A stretch of 64,000 bases of DNA from assembly GCA_900766495.1 (NCBI GenBank), contig CAAFVM010000045.1:62001-126000 (forward strand), written 5' to 3'. Below, piece by piece: positions 1 to 8,982 of the stretch. The notes beneath the pieces were generated by a model. That model was not told the DNA's origin and did no database searches. It worked only from the letters and a program-made list of their open reading frames with translations. The stretch's first letter is position 1. Every line of letters starts with the position of its first letter. The stretch comes from Clostridia bacterium. Lineage in GTDB: Bacteria > Bacillota > Clostridia > Christensenellales > Borkfalkiaceae. The translations under genes and the position numbers were made by a program.

Positions 1-338
1 AGCATTGCCGTAACCGTGCCTATCGCCGTAGCCGCGGCAAAACCCGCAACCGTTTCGAAAAGCGTGGTGAAAATGTGTTTGGCTAAATCGCCGCTTGCCG
101 AAAGATTTTTAAGAGTGTTTAAAATGCGCGTGGGCGACGAAAACAAGAACGCGTCGATTGCTCCCGTTTTTGCAAGCAGTTCCCACAGTGCGAAAAACGC
201 GATTAAAATCAGCCAGCGCGACAAAAATATTGCCGTTTTAACGTTTTTTTGGTTTTTTAAGTATTTAATTCTTGCTGGCGAAAGGGGCTTTTCGTTTGCC
301 GTCGTTTCGCCTTTAAAATAGGTTCTTTTGCGTTTCAT
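1..338 (-). CDS. ABC transporter permease (SsuC/TauC-like), C-terminus beyond window
   Basis: The reverse strand encodes about 112 residues of an inner-membrane permease starting at the ATG at 338-336. After a basic N-terminal segment there is a hydrophobic stretch (ISLF-like, about residues 38-55), then a conserved-looking SSPTRIL segment and the start of a second membrane region with TLFETVAGF, typical of BPD_transp_1 permeases that import sulfonate, nitrate or thiamine-precursor type substrates. The ATG overlaps the stop of the ATPase gene as ATGA, so the two are translationally coupled. It is the third gene of an SBP-ATPase-permease operon. The rest of the gene, including the EAA loop, lies outside the window, so substrate cannot be read. 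Confidence 0.85.
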   Translation of the reverse strand, partial: MKRKRTYFKGETTANEKPLSPARIKYLKNQKNVKTAIFLSRWLILIAFFALWELLAKTGAIDAFLFSSPTRILNTLKNLSASGDLAKHIFTTLFETVAGFAAATAIGTVTAM

Positions 339-1093
339 TCGTTAAGCTTCCTCCACAACTTTTCAAACCAGACGGAAAATTGCGGCTGTTCTCGCCGCTC
401 GAGCGGCGTAAGCGCTTTATCGAAATCGAGTTCTTCAATCGCGAGTATTCTTGCCGGTCTGCCCGATAATACTATTATTTTATCGGCTACCGAAATGGCT
501 TCCGATATGTCGTGCGTAACCAGCATGGCGGTTTTACCCTCGCTTTTAATAACGTTGTAAACGTCCGCCGTTACGGTAAGTCGGGTTTGGTAATCGAGAG
601 CGGAAAACGGCTCGTCGAGAAGAAGCAGGGCGGGGTCGGTTGCAAGCGTTCTTATAAGCGCGGCGCGTTGCCGCATGCCGCCCGAAAGTTCGCGCGGGTA
701 ACTTTTTTTAAAGTCGCCCAGCCCGTATTTATCTAAAAGTTCGCGCACGAAAGTTTCGTTTTTACTGCCGTATTTCTTTCTTATTTTAAGCGGCAGGCAT
801 ACGTTTTTTTCTATGGTCAGCCATTCGAACAGTTCGTCGCGCTGTAGCATATAACCTGTTTTTCTGCTTGCCGATATGATCTTTTCGCCGTCTAAAACAA
901 TCTCGCCCTCGTAGGGCAGAAGCCCCGCGCAAGCCGAAAGCACGCTTGTTTTTCCGCAACCCGATTTACCTATAAGCGCAATGAATTCGCCGCGCTCTAC
1001 GGTGAAACTTATTCCGTTTACGGCAAGCACCTCGTCTTGTTTTGTCTGGTAAGATACGGTAAGATTTTTTACTTCGAGTAGTGTTTTATTCAT
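335..1093 (-). CDS. ABC transporter ATP-binding protein (nitrate/sulfonate/taurine family)
   Basis: A 252-residue nucleotide-binding subunit of an importer. Walker A GKSGCGKTS is at residues 42-50, the Q-loop at about 83, the signature LSGGMRQR at 136-143, Walker B LLLLDEP at 156-162 and the switch His at 194, so the ATPase is intact. Family resemblance is to SsuB/TauB/ThiZ proteins. The start is supported by AAAGGA upstream of the ATG. It sits between the substrate-binding lipoprotein and the permease and overlaps the permease by four bases. The substrate is inferred only from family; sulfonates, nitrate and hydroxymethylpyrimidine-type compounds are all possible. Confidence 0.92.
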   Translation of the reverse strand: MNKTLLEVKNLTVSYQTKQDEVLAVNGISFTVERGEFIALIGKSGCGKTSVLSACAGLLPYEGEIVLDGEKIISASRKTGYMLQRDELFEWLTIEKNVCLPLKIRKKYGSKNETFVRELLDKYGLGDFKKSYPRELSGGMRQRAALIRTLATDPALLLLDEPFSALDYQTRLTVTADVYNVIKSEGKTAMLVTHDISEAISVADKIIVLSGRPARILAIEELDFDKALTPLERREQPQFSVWFEKLWRKLNE

Positions 1094-1185
1094 TGCTTTT
1101 TCCTTTGTAAACGCTTTACACAGTATGCCGAAATAAAATTACGTGTGGCATAATTACGTTTAAAATCGCGCTTATTGTCTATAAT

Positions 1186-2178
1186 TTATTTATCTATTTC
1201 GTTTGCGTAGTCGTTGAAAGTCATTTTTGAATAAGGCGCGTCGCCGTTAAGTTCTCCCGCCGAGCGCATTATGTTTTTAAGCCTTTCGAACGCCTGCTCG
1301 TTCAAGGTTAATTTACTAACCCACGCGTCTATTTTTCTGTAACGTTTAATCGACGTTATAACGCTTTCATCCGATATTGACGGAAACTGTTTTTTTAACG
1401 CGGCAACAAGTTCTTCGTCGGTTGCGGTCATGGTAAAGTCAACCCCGCGCTTCAACGCCTTAACGAATTTTTTAACCGTTTCGCCGTTTTTCTTTATATA
1501 CCCGTCGAGCGCCATAAACGCCGTGTAGGGAACTTCGCCCGAGAACTCGCCCACGCTTGCCACTACATAACCTTTGCCGGCTTTTTCGAATTCTGAAGCC
1601 GTGGGTTCGAACAGGGTGCAGTAATCTCCGGTGCCGCCGTCGAACGCCGCCGCGGTAAGAGCGAACTGCACGTCGAAGTTAAGCGTTAAATTGGTTCCGT
1701 TCACAAGCCCTTTTTCTTTCAGGGCGTATTCCAAAGTCATTGCGGGGACGCCGCCTCTTCTGCCGGCTATAACCTCTTTGTTTTGCATAAGGTTAAAGTC
1801 AAAAGGTTGCGCGTCGTTTGTTCTTGAAATAAGAAAAGAACCGTCGCGCTTGGTAAGCTGCGCAAAAATTTTCGGGTAGTCTGTCTTGCCGTTTAAGTAA
1901 ACGTAAATGGCGGCTTCGGGTCCCATCAAACCGACGTCTGCCGAGTTGGAAAGCAGGGCGGACATCGACTTGTCGGCTCCGCCGCCGTTGGTGAGTTCTA
2001 TTTCCAAGCCCTCGTCTTTAAAATACCCGTTTTCGACAGCCGCGTAAAAGGGCGCGTAAAATATCGAGTGGGTTACTTCGTTCACGCGGACTTTAACCGC
2101 TCCGTCTTTTTGAACGCATCCCGCTACGCAAAAAAAGCAAATAACGGAGCAGCAAAACGCCGATAAAAATTTTTTCAT
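1186..2178 (-). CDS. ABC transporter substrate-binding lipoprotein (NMT1/SsuA-like)
   Basis: A 330-residue extracytoplasmic binding protein. The N-terminus has a lysine-started signal peptide ending in the lipobox VAGC, with the acylated Cys at residue 21. The segment YAAVENGYFKDEGLEIEL and the following GGGADKSMSALLS region are typical of NMT1/THI5-like and SsuA-like binding proteins. It is the first gene of the importer operon; a 92-base gap precedes the ATPase gene. I looked for a TPP riboswitch in the 290 bases upstream and saw none, which weakens a thiamine-precursor assignment. Substrate unknown. Confidence 0.88.
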   Translation of the reverse strand: MKKFLSAFCCSVICFFCVAGCVQKDGAVKVRVNEVTHSIFYAPFYAAVENGYFKDEGLEIELTNGGGADKSMSALLSNSADVGLMGPEAAIYVYLNGKTDYPKIFAQLTKRDGSFLISRTNDAQPFDFNLMQNKEVIAGRRGGVPAMTLEYALKEKGLVNGTNLTLNFDVQFALTAAAFDGGTGDYCTLFEPTASEFEKAGKGYVVASVGEFSGEVPYTAFMALDGYIKKNGETVKKFVKALKRGVDFTMTATDEELVAALKKQFPSISDESVITSIKRYRKIDAWVSKLTLNEQAFERLKNIMRSAGELNGDAPYSKMTFNDYANEIDK

Positions 2179-2328
2179 TAAACTCCTTGCGGCAAACCTT
2201 TCGCCTGAATTTTTCTTGTTTTGCGAAAAATCGCGTTTCTCATGCGGCGAAACCGATAGAAAACGACGAAAATCGCGAGGCTTGCCTAAAAAAATATTAC
2301 AATATATCCTATGCCGCGGGCGAACCGT

Positions 2329-2357
2329 TTGACAATGCGCGCTTCTTTTATTATAAT
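2329..2357 (+). promoter_or_regulatory. Consensus sigma-A promoter of valS
   Basis: TTGACA at 2329-2334 and TATAAT at 2352-2357 are separated by exactly 17 bases, a perfect vegetative promoter. Transcription should begin near 2364, leaving a leader of about 105 bases before valS. The rest of the 2179-2470 gap contains only AT-rich sequence and the leader hairpin listed next. Confidence 0.85.
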
Positions 2358-2401
2358 TAGAAAGAATTTATTATATTTACGGTCGCATAATCGCTATAAA
2401 G

Positions 2402-2453
2402 GCGATTGCCCTCTTCGGCTCGCACTAAAACGTGCGAATTATAGGGCGGTTGC
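2402..2453 (+). promoter_or_regulatory. Two-storey hairpin in the valS leader
   Basis: Bases 2402-2412 can pair with 2443-2453 over 11 base pairs (three of them G-U), enclosing a second perfect 6-bp hairpin TCGCAC/GTGCGA (2420-2425 with 2432-2437). The structure ends 17 bases before the valS start codon. It lacks a T-tract and the T-box sequence, so it is not an obvious terminator or T-box; its role is unknown. Confidence 0.5.
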
Positions 2454-2470
2454 GACGGAGAAGAAAGGTT

Positions 2471-5104
2471 ATGGAACTCGACAAGACTTATAATCCGAAA
2501 GATTTTGAAAAGCGCATTTACGACGACTGGATGAAAAACGGCTATTTTAAAGCCAGCGCAAATTCCAAAAAACTCCCTTACACTATAGTTATGCCGCCGC
2601 CCAACATCACGGGGCAGCTTCACATAGGTCACGCGCTCGACCACACCATGCAGGACGCGATTATACGTTTTAAACGCATGCAGGGCTACGAGGCGTTATG
2701 GCTTCCCGGAACCGACCACGCGTCGATTGCCACCGAAGTAAAAATAGTTGATAAAATCAAGAAAGAAGAGGGGAAGACTAAACAGGAAATCGGTCGCGAC
2801 GAGTTTATGAAACGCGCCTGGGCGTGGAAGAAACAATACGGCGACCGCATCACCGAACAAATTAAGAGTTTGGGCGATTCCTGCGACTGGTCGCGCCTTG
2901 CCTTTACCATGGACGAGCGTTGCTCCCGCGCGGTTGCCCGCGTTTTCGTTAACCTTTACGACAAGGGACTTATTTACCGCGGCGCGCGCATAATCAACTG
3001 GTGCCCGTGCTGTAAAACAGCGCTTTCCGACGCGGAAGTGGAATATTCAGACGAGGCTTCGTTCTTCTGGCATTTGCGCTATAAAGTGAAAGATTCCGAC
3101 GAATACGTAACCGTCGCAACGACCCGCCCGGAAACCATGCTCGGCGATACCGCGGTAGCCGTAAACCCCAAGGATAAACGATACGCTTCGCTTGTGGGAA
3201 AAACTCTTATTTTACCGCTTGCAGACAGGGAAATTCCCGTGGTTGCCGATTCGTATGTAGATATGCAGTTCGGAACCGGTGCGGTTAAAATTACCCCCGC
3301 TCACGACCCCAACGACTTCGAAGTGGGCTTGCGCCACAATCTGCCCGTAATCCGCGTTATGAACGACGACGGAACCATGAACGAGCTTGCCGGTAAATAC
3401 GCGGGGCTTGACAGATACGAGGCGAGAAAGCAGATAGTAGAAGCCCTTAAAGCCTGCGGCGCGCTGGTTAAAATCGAGCCGCACACTCACAGCGTAGGGC
3501 ATTGCTATCGTTGCCACGACACAATAGAGCCTATCGTTTCCAAACAGTGGTTCGTAAAAATGGAGCCGCTTGCAAAACCCGCGATAGCCGCCGTAAAAGA
3601 CAAAAGCATTAAGTTCACGCCCAAGCGTTTTACCAAAATTTATTATAACTGGATGGAAAACGTGCGCGACTGGTGCATTTCCCGTCAGCTTTGGTGGGGA
3701 CACAGAATTCCCGCGTATTACTGCGACGAATGCGGCGAAACCGTGGTTGCCGAAACCGCGCCTACGAAATGCCCGAAATGCGGTTGCACGCATTTTCATC
3801 AGGACGAAGACGTACTCGACACCTGGTTCTCGTCGGCGCTTTGGCCGTTCTCTACGCTCGGCTATCCCGACCACACGCCCGACCTCGATTTCTTCTATCC
3901 CACCGACACGCTCGTAACCGCATACGATATAATTTTCTTCTGGGTTGCAAGAATGATTTTCAGCGGAATAGAACACACCGGGCGCATTCCTTTTAAAGAC
4001 GTTCTTATTCCCGGCATCGCGCGCGACGCCGAGGGCAGAAAAATGAGCAAATCGCTCGGCAACGGCATCGACCCGATTGAAATTATAGACGAATACGGCG
4101 CCGATACGTTGAGGTTTTCGCTTGTAAACGGCGTTTCGGTAGGCAACGATACAAGATTTTCCATCGATAAAGTGGAGGGCACCCGTAACTTCATAAACAA
4201 ACTTTGGAACGCAAGCCGTTTCGTTCTTATGAACTGCGAGGGTGTTGAAATAAAAAAAGACGTTTCCGAATGCAAACTTACGCTTGCCGATAAATGGATT
4301 TTGTCGAAACTCAACGAAACTATAAGAAAGACCACCGCGAATATGGAAAAATTCGAAATAGGTCTTGCGGCTTCCGGTTTGCACGATTTCATTTGGTACG
4401 ATTTCTGCGACTGGTATATCGAGCTTACCAAACCCTGCCTCTATTCCGAAAACGAAGAGGTCAAGCGCGATACTTTGTCGGTTTTGGTTTACGTACTTGT
4501 TCAGTCGCTTAAACTTCTGCACCCTATAACGCCTTTTATTACCGAAGAAATTTACCGCAACGTTCCCGCATATGACGGCAGCATTATGGTTTCGGATTAT
4601 CCGCGCTATAATTCCAAGTTCGCGTTCAGAAAAGACCGCGCCGCCGCCGAAACGGTTATGGAAATTATAAAGGGAATAAGGAATTTGCGCGCGCAGGTTA
4701 ACGCCCCGATGTCGAAGAAAATCGATATTTTCGTGGTTACCGAAGATAAAAAGCTTATAAACAAAGCCAAAGCTTATTTCGAAAAACTCGCGGGCGTTCA
4801 GTCGATTTCTTTCGTTAATTCCAAAGCCGACATAAACGAGAAAGTTCTTTCCATAGTGCTTTCGGGCTTTGAAATTTACGTTCCGCTGGGCGAACTTGTG
4901 GACGTAGAGAAAGAGCTTGCAAGGCTTAAAGGCGAGCTTGAAAAAATCGAGGGCGAAATTGCGTTCTCGCAAAATAAATTGAACAACCCGGGATTTGCCG
5001 CAAAAGCGCCCAAGCCCGTGGTTGACAAAGAGCGCGAAAAACTCGAAAAGAATTTGGAAATCAAAGCCAAACTCGAAACGAGTATAGCCGAATATAACGG
5101 CTGA
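2471..5104 (+). CDS. valS: Valine--tRNA ligase
   Basis: A 877-residue class I aminoacyl-tRNA synthetase that charges tRNA-Val. The HIGH signature (QLHIGHALDHT) is at residues 51-54 and KMSKS at 524-528. The tungsten-like zinc ribbon CDECGE...CPKCGC appears in the central part, and the C-terminus has the charged coiled-coil arm (VEKELARLKGELEKIEGE) characteristic of ValRS. The ATG at 2471 is preferred over an in-frame GTG at 2432 because AGAAAGG lies just upstream and the protein then begins as in the family. Expressed from the consensus promoter at 2329. Firmicute valS genes often carry a T-box leader; none was found here. Confidence 0.97.
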   Translation: MELDKTYNPKDFEKRIYDDWMKNGYFKASANSKKLPYTIVMPPPNITGQLHIGHALDHTMQDAIIRFKRMQGYEALWLPGTDHASIATEVKIVDKIKKEEGKTKQEIGRDEFMKRAWAWKKQYGDRITEQIKSLGDSCDWSRLAFTMDERCSRAVARVFVNLYDKGLIYRGARIINWCPCCKTALSDAEVEYSDEASFFWHLRYKVKDSDEYVTVATTRPETMLGDTAVAVNPKDKRYASLVGKTLILPLADREIPVVADSYVDMQFGTGAVKITPAHDPNDFEVGLRHNLPVIRVMNDDGTMNELAGKYAGLDRYEARKQIVEALKACGALVKIEPHTHSVGHCYRCHDTIEPIVSKQWFVKMEPLAKPAIAAVKDKSIKFTPKRFTKIYYNWMENVRDWCISRQLWWGHRIPAYYCDECGETVVAETAPTKCPKCGCTHFHQDEDVLDTWFSSALWPFSTLGYPDHTPDLDFFYPTDTLVTAYDIIFFWVARMIFSGIEHTGRIPFKDVLIPGIARDAEGRKMSKSLGNGIDPIEIIDEYGADTLRFSLVNGVSVGNDTRFSIDKVEGTRNFINKLWNASRFVLMNCEGVEIKKDVSECKLTLADKWILSKLNETIRKTTANMEKFEIGLAASGLHDFIWYDFCDWYIELTKPCLYSENEEVKRDTLSVLVYVLVQSLKLLHPITPFITEEIYRNVPAYDGSIMVSDYPRYNSKFAFRKDRAAAETVMEIIKGIRNLRAQVNAPMSKKIDIFVVTEDKKLINKAKAYFEKLAGVQSISFVNSKADINEKVLSIVLSGFEIYVPLGELVDVEKELARLKGELEKIEGEIAFSQNKLNNPGFAAKAPKPVVDKEREKLEKNLEIKAKLETSIAEYNG

Positions 5105-5246
5105 TTTTTCGCGTAAAAGTCCGCCGCCGAGAAAACGCGCCCGCTTGTCGATTATAGGAATGGCGCATTATGGTGTAAACGGCGGGCGAAAAACACAAGA
5201 ATCGGGCGGCAACAAAAAAAAATCGGTTGCCGCTTTACGGAGTAAT

Positions 5247-6902
5247 ATGAAGAAAAACAACAAAACTTTAAAAGTCCGCTTTTTCGGCGGCGTAGGCGAG
5301 ATAGGCAAGAATATGACCGTTCTCGAATACGGCAACGACGCAATTATCGTCGATTGCGGGCTTACCTTTCCGTCGGGCGATATGCCGGGCATCGACCTTG
5401 TTATTCCCGATACGAGTTACCTTGCTACAATAAAAGACAAGCTTCGCGCCGTGCTTATAACTCACGGACACGAAGACCACATCGGCGGTTTGCCGTATTT
5501 ACTTAAAGATTACAACGTACCGGTTTACGGAACAAAACTTTCGCTCGCTCTTGCCGAAAACAAAATTCGCGAAGTGGGCGTTAAAAACGTAAAACTCAAC
5601 TGCGTAAAGCCCGGTAGTAAAATAAACGCGGGGTGCTTCCACGTGGAGTTTATCAACGTGAACCATTCAATACCCGGCGCGTGCGCGCTTGCAATAACCA
5701 CTCCCGCGGGCGTTGTTGTGCATTCGGGCGATTTTAAAATCGATTTAACCCCGATAAACGGCGATATTATGGATATAACCCGTTTTTCCGAAATAGGGAA
5801 AAAGGGAGTGCTTTTATTGCTTTGCGAATCAACCAACGTAGAACGCAAAGGCTATTCGATGAGCGAACAGGTGGTTTGCGAAACGCTTGATAAGCTTTTT
5901 GCCGAAAACTCCCGCCGCCGCTTGATTATAGCAACGTTCGCTTCCAACGTTTACCGCATCCAACAAATTATTAAACTTGCCGCAAAGCATAAACGCAAAG
6001 TCGCTCTTTCGGGCAGAAGCATGGTGAACGTTACCGAAGCCGCAAGCAAAATAGGGGAAATGAACATTCCCGACGGCGTGCTTGTAGACATCGATAAAAT
6101 CAAGAATATTCAGGATAAAGACCTGGTTATTATATCCACGGGCAGTCAGGGCGAGCCGATGAGCGCGCTTACCCGCATGGCTTCCGATAATTTCGCGCAG
6201 GTGAAAATAGGCGCGAACGACACCATAATTATTTCTGCAAGCCCCATCCCCGGCAACGAAAAAAGTATTTACAACGTTATAAATAACCTTTACCGCAAGG
6301 GCGCCGACGTCATTTACGAATCGCTTAACAGCATTCACGTTTCGGGGCACGCCTGCCAGGAAGAGCTTAAAATGCTGCATTCGCTGGTTAAACCCAAATT
6401 TTTCATTCCCGTACACGGCGAATATCGCCACCTCAAAAAGCATTGCATGCTCGCCGAGGACATGGGTATGAAAGAGGGCAATATGATGATTTGCCAGATA
6501 GGCGATACCGTGGAATTTACCCCTAAATCGATGAAGCGCGGCGAAAGTTTTGCCGCGGGCAGCCGCCTTATCGACGGGCTTAATATCGACGAAGACGCCA
6601 CTTCTATCGTGCGCGACAGGGTGCATCTTTCCGAAGACGGCGTTATTGTTGCGGTTTGCTGCGTTTCAGCCGAAAGCGGAGAACCTATTCAGGAGCCGTC
6701 GCTTATTTGCAAGGGAGTGGTTTTAACCGATTCGCAGCTTGCCGATTGCAAGAACATTATTTTAAAAACCATTGCCGATTTTGATATTAAAATAGGCGAT
6801 AACCCTGTATTCCGCAATCAGATACGCCGAAGCCTTAAAAACTATATTTTCAAAAAAACCAAGCATAATCCTATAATTTTGCCTGTTATTACCGAAATTT
6901 AA
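5247..6902 (+). CDS. rnj: Ribonuclease J
   Basis: A 551-residue beta-CASP metallo-beta-lactamase nuclease, the 5' exonuclease/endonuclease of mRNA decay and rRNA maturation in Firmicutes. The metal-binding HGHEDH motif is at residues 73-78, preceded by GGVGEIGKNM at the N-terminus; downstream motifs STGSQGEP and HVSGHA are those of the beta-CASP domain, and the C-terminal domain is present. Length is normal for RNase J1/J2. The start at 5247 is chosen because ACGGAG ends five bases upstream; a longer in-frame reading from 5145 has no family similarity. It follows valS after 142 bases without a visible terminator. Only one paralogue is in this window, so J1 versus J2 cannot be decided. Confidence 0.95.
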   Translation: MKKNNKTLKVRFFGGVGEIGKNMTVLEYGNDAIIVDCGLTFPSGDMPGIDLVIPDTSYLATIKDKLRAVLITHGHEDHIGGLPYLLKDYNVPVYGTKLSLALAENKIREVGVKNVKLNCVKPGSKINAGCFHVEFINVNHSIPGACALAITTPAGVVVHSGDFKIDLTPINGDIMDITRFSEIGKKGVLLLLCESTNVERKGYSMSEQVVCETLDKLFAENSRRRLIIATFASNVYRIQQIIKLAAKHKRKVALSGRSMVNVTEAASKIGEMNIPDGVLVDIDKIKNIQDKDLVIISTGSQGEPMSALTRMASDNFAQVKIGANDTIIISASPIPGNEKSIYNVINNLYRKGADVIYESLNSIHVSGHACQEELKMLHSLVKPKFFIPVHGEYRHLKKHCMLAEDMGMKEGNMMICQIGDTVEFTPKSMKRGESFAAGSRLIDGLNIDEDATSIVRDRVHLSEDGVIVAVCCVSAESGEPIQEPSLICKGVVLTDSQLADCKNIILKTIADFDIKIGDNPVFRNQIRRSLKNYIFKKTKHNPIILPVITEI

Positions 6903-6933
6903 GTTTTTTGTTTAAGCAACGAAAGGAAAAAAT

Positions 6934-7554
6934 ATGAGCGGTTGGAAACTACCCGAAAATTCGCCGAAAATAAGCGAAGAAATAACAAAAATGCGCGCGG
7001 AATACCGAAAAAACGGTATTCCCGTTATTTTAGACGAAAGTTTGAATTTACTGCTTCTTACGGCAAAAATAAAAAGCCCTGAAAAGATTTTGGAAATCGG
7101 AACGGCTACGGGTATGAGCGGCGCGTGCTTGCTGAATGAGATTCAAGGCGCAAAGCTTTACACAATCGAGTTCGAGGAAGACCGTTACCGCGAAGCGAAA
7201 GAAAATTTTAAAAAATTCGGCGTTTTCGGCAGGGTAAAACAATACCTCGGCGACGCGGGCGAAATAATACGCTTTTTAGACGGCAAGTTTGATTTTATTT
7301 TTCTTGACGGTCCCAAAGCGCGCTATTACGATTATCTGCCCGATATAACGCGATTGCTTGCGGATAGCGGCGTTTTGTTTGCCGATAACGTGCTTTTTCG
7401 CGGGCTGGTGGAAAGCGAAAAACCGCCGCACGGCGATATGACTATAGTTAGAAACATGCGCGCCTTTATAACAGAGCTTTGCGAAAACAAAAACTTTATA
7501 ACCACGGTTTTACGCGTGGGCGACGGAATTTTAATTTCGCAAAAACGCGGCTGA
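6934..7554 (+). CDS. trmR: tRNA 5-hydroxyuridine methyltransferase (TrmR/YrrM-like)
   Basis: A 206-residue SAM-dependent O-methyltransferase of the YrrM/COMT family. The SAM-binding loop LEIGTATGMSG is at residues 53-63, and the metal-binding acidic residues fall at FLDGPKA (Asp125) and FADNVLF (Asp151, Asn152). In Bacillus subtilis the homologue TrmR methylates 5-hydroxyuridine 34 of tRNA to 5-methoxyuridine. The assignment here is strengthened by the next gene, a TrhP-like U32 protein that makes the hydroxyuridine. AAAGGA precedes the ATG. A generic catechol O-methyltransferase function is the alternative. Confidence 0.82.
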   Translation: MSGWKLPENSPKISEEITKMRAEYRKNGIPVILDESLNLLLLTAKIKSPEKILEIGTATGMSGACLLNEIQGAKLYTIEFEEDRYREAKENFKKFGVFGRVKQYLGDAGEIIRFLDGKFDFIFLDGPKARYYDYLPDITRLLADSGVLFADNVLFRGLVESEKPPHGDMTIVRNMRAFITELCENKNFITTVLRVGDGILISQKRG

Positions 7555-7650
7555 TTTATTAATTACGTCGTTCGTAAAAACTTTTAAAATTCCGCATTGT
7601 GTTTATAAAAATTAAAATTATTACGATAATGATTATTAGTGGAATGTCTA

Positions 7651-8868
7651 ATGAAAAACTTTGAGTTGTTAGCCCCCGCGGGCAATTTTGCAAAACTTAA
7701 AACCGCGCTTTATTTCGGAGCCGACGCCGTTTATGCGGGCGGAAAAAACTTTTCGCTCCGCGCTTTAAGCGACAATTTTTCCGACGACGAAATGCGCGAA
7801 GCCGTTTTATACACGCACGAAAGAAACAAAAAAATCTACGTGGCGGTAAACGTTTTGGCACGCGGCGCGGAACTTGAAAAAATAGACGAATACCTCGGAT
7901 TTTTAAACGATTGCGGGGTTGACGCGGTTATAGTTTCCGACCCCGGAATAATAAGCCTTTGCAGGGAAAATCATCCGAGTTTGCAGGTGCATCTTTCAAC
8001 GCAGGCAAGCACGACCAACAGACCGGCGGCGAAATTTTGGAAAAATGCCGGAGTTACGCGCGTTGTTTTAGCCCGCGAGCTTTCGCTTGCCGAAGTAAAA
8101 GATATTTCGGATAATTGCGAAATCGAAACCGAAATTTTCGTTCACGGCGCAATGTGCATTTCGTATAGCGGCAGGTGCCTTTTAAGCGAATATTTTACCG
8201 GGCGCAACCCGAACGCAGGTGCGTGCGCGCAATGCTGCCGCTGGGAATACGAACTGCGCGAAAAGAACCGCGGAGGCGAGTTTTATCCGATTGAAGAGGA
8301 TGAGCGCGGAACTTATATTCTTAACAGCAAAGATTTGAATTTAATAAATTATCTGCACGAAATAAAGCAAAGCGGGGCTGTTTCGCTTAAAATCGAGGGC
8401 AGAATGAAAAGCGAATATTACCTTGCCACGGTGGTAAACGCCTATCGCAGGGCAATCGACGCTTATGAAAAATTCGGCGAGAATTACAAAGAAAAATTCG
8501 ATTTTCTTGCCGAAACCGAGAAAACGGCTCATCGCGAATTTACAACCGCATACGCGCTCGGAAAAAATCCGTCTACCGTAAATCATTCCGATTCGCAAAG
8601 CAAAGGCACGCGCGTTTTTACCGCGGTTTGCGTTGGAAACGGCAGCGACGAAAAGAGCGAATATTCGGTTATTGAAATGCGCAATCGCTTTAAAAAAGGC
8701 GACGTTTTAGAGGTATTGTCGCCGAGCGAAAACTTTAACAAGAGTTTTGCCGTCGATTATATGACCGACGTTAAGGGCAGTGCCATCGACGACGCGAAGC
8801 TTGTTCAACAAAGAATAAAGCTATACGGCGCGCCGAAACTTTCTTATGGCGATATTTTAAGAAAATAA
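7651..8868 (+). CDS. trhP: U32 family tRNA hydroxylase (TrhP/YrrO-like)
   Basis: A 405-residue U32 family protein. The family signature EIFVHGAMCISYSGRCLLS is at residues 161-179; Cys169, Cys176, Cys192 and Cys195 or Cys196 are placed to hold the iron-sulfur cluster known in this family. In B. subtilis and E. coli TrhP proteins use prephenate to hydroxylate wobble uridine 34. Together with trmR immediately upstream this gives a complete ho5U-to-mo5U route. The ATG at 7651 is preferred; an in-frame GTG at 7639 is possible and neither has a strong ribosome binding site. A second, C-terminal U32 fragment lies at the far right end of the window and is a different subfamily. Confidence 0.85.
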   Translation: MKNFELLAPAGNFAKLKTALYFGADAVYAGGKNFSLRALSDNFSDDEMREAVLYTHERNKKIYVAVNVLARGAELEKIDEYLGFLNDCGVDAVIVSDPGIISLCRENHPSLQVHLSTQASTTNRPAAKFWKNAGVTRVVLARELSLAEVKDISDNCEIETEIFVHGAMCISYSGRCLLSEYFTGRNPNAGACAQCCRWEYELREKNRGGEFYPIEEDERGTYILNSKDLNLINYLHEIKQSGAVSLKIEGRMKSEYYLATVVNAYRRAIDAYEKFGENYKEKFDFLAETEKTAHREFTTAYALGKNPSTVNHSDSQSKGTRVFTAVCVGNGSDEKSEYSVIEMRNRFKKGDVLEVLSPSENFNKSFAVDYMTDVKGSAIDDAKLVQQRIKLYGAPKLSYGDILRK

Positions 8869-8880
8869 TAACGGTAAAGA

Positions 8881-8910
8881 ACGCGCGGGGCGATATTCCG
8901 CGCGTTTTTT
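8881..8910 (+). terminator. Intrinsic terminator after trhP
   Basis: ACGCGCGG (8881-8888) pairs with CCGCGCGT (8898-8905), an 8-bp GC-rich stem with a 9-base loop, followed by TTTTTT through 8910. It ends the trmR-trhP transcript and insulates sigK. Confidence 0.88.
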
Positions 8911-8982
8911 GTAGATTATTGCGGGTGGAAAAGCATATAAATCGGCTTTATAACATAAGTTCATTAAACGTGAGGAATTTTT

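Noticed and set aside
2365..2470. Possible T-box leader for valS
   Set aside because: AGGGCGGTTGCG resembles the T-box sequence only loosely, lacks the UGG-type acceptor-pairing bulge, and the leader of about 105 bases is too short for specifier and antiterminator stems.
2179..2470. TPP riboswitch for the NMT1-like importer
   Set aside because: None of the conserved TPP blocks (CTGAGA, the GATAATGCCAGCG region) is present on the reverse strand.
3212..4972. Long reverse-strand open frame across valS
   Set aside because: It is antisense to a gene with all ValRS motifs, has no family similarity and reflects codon bias.
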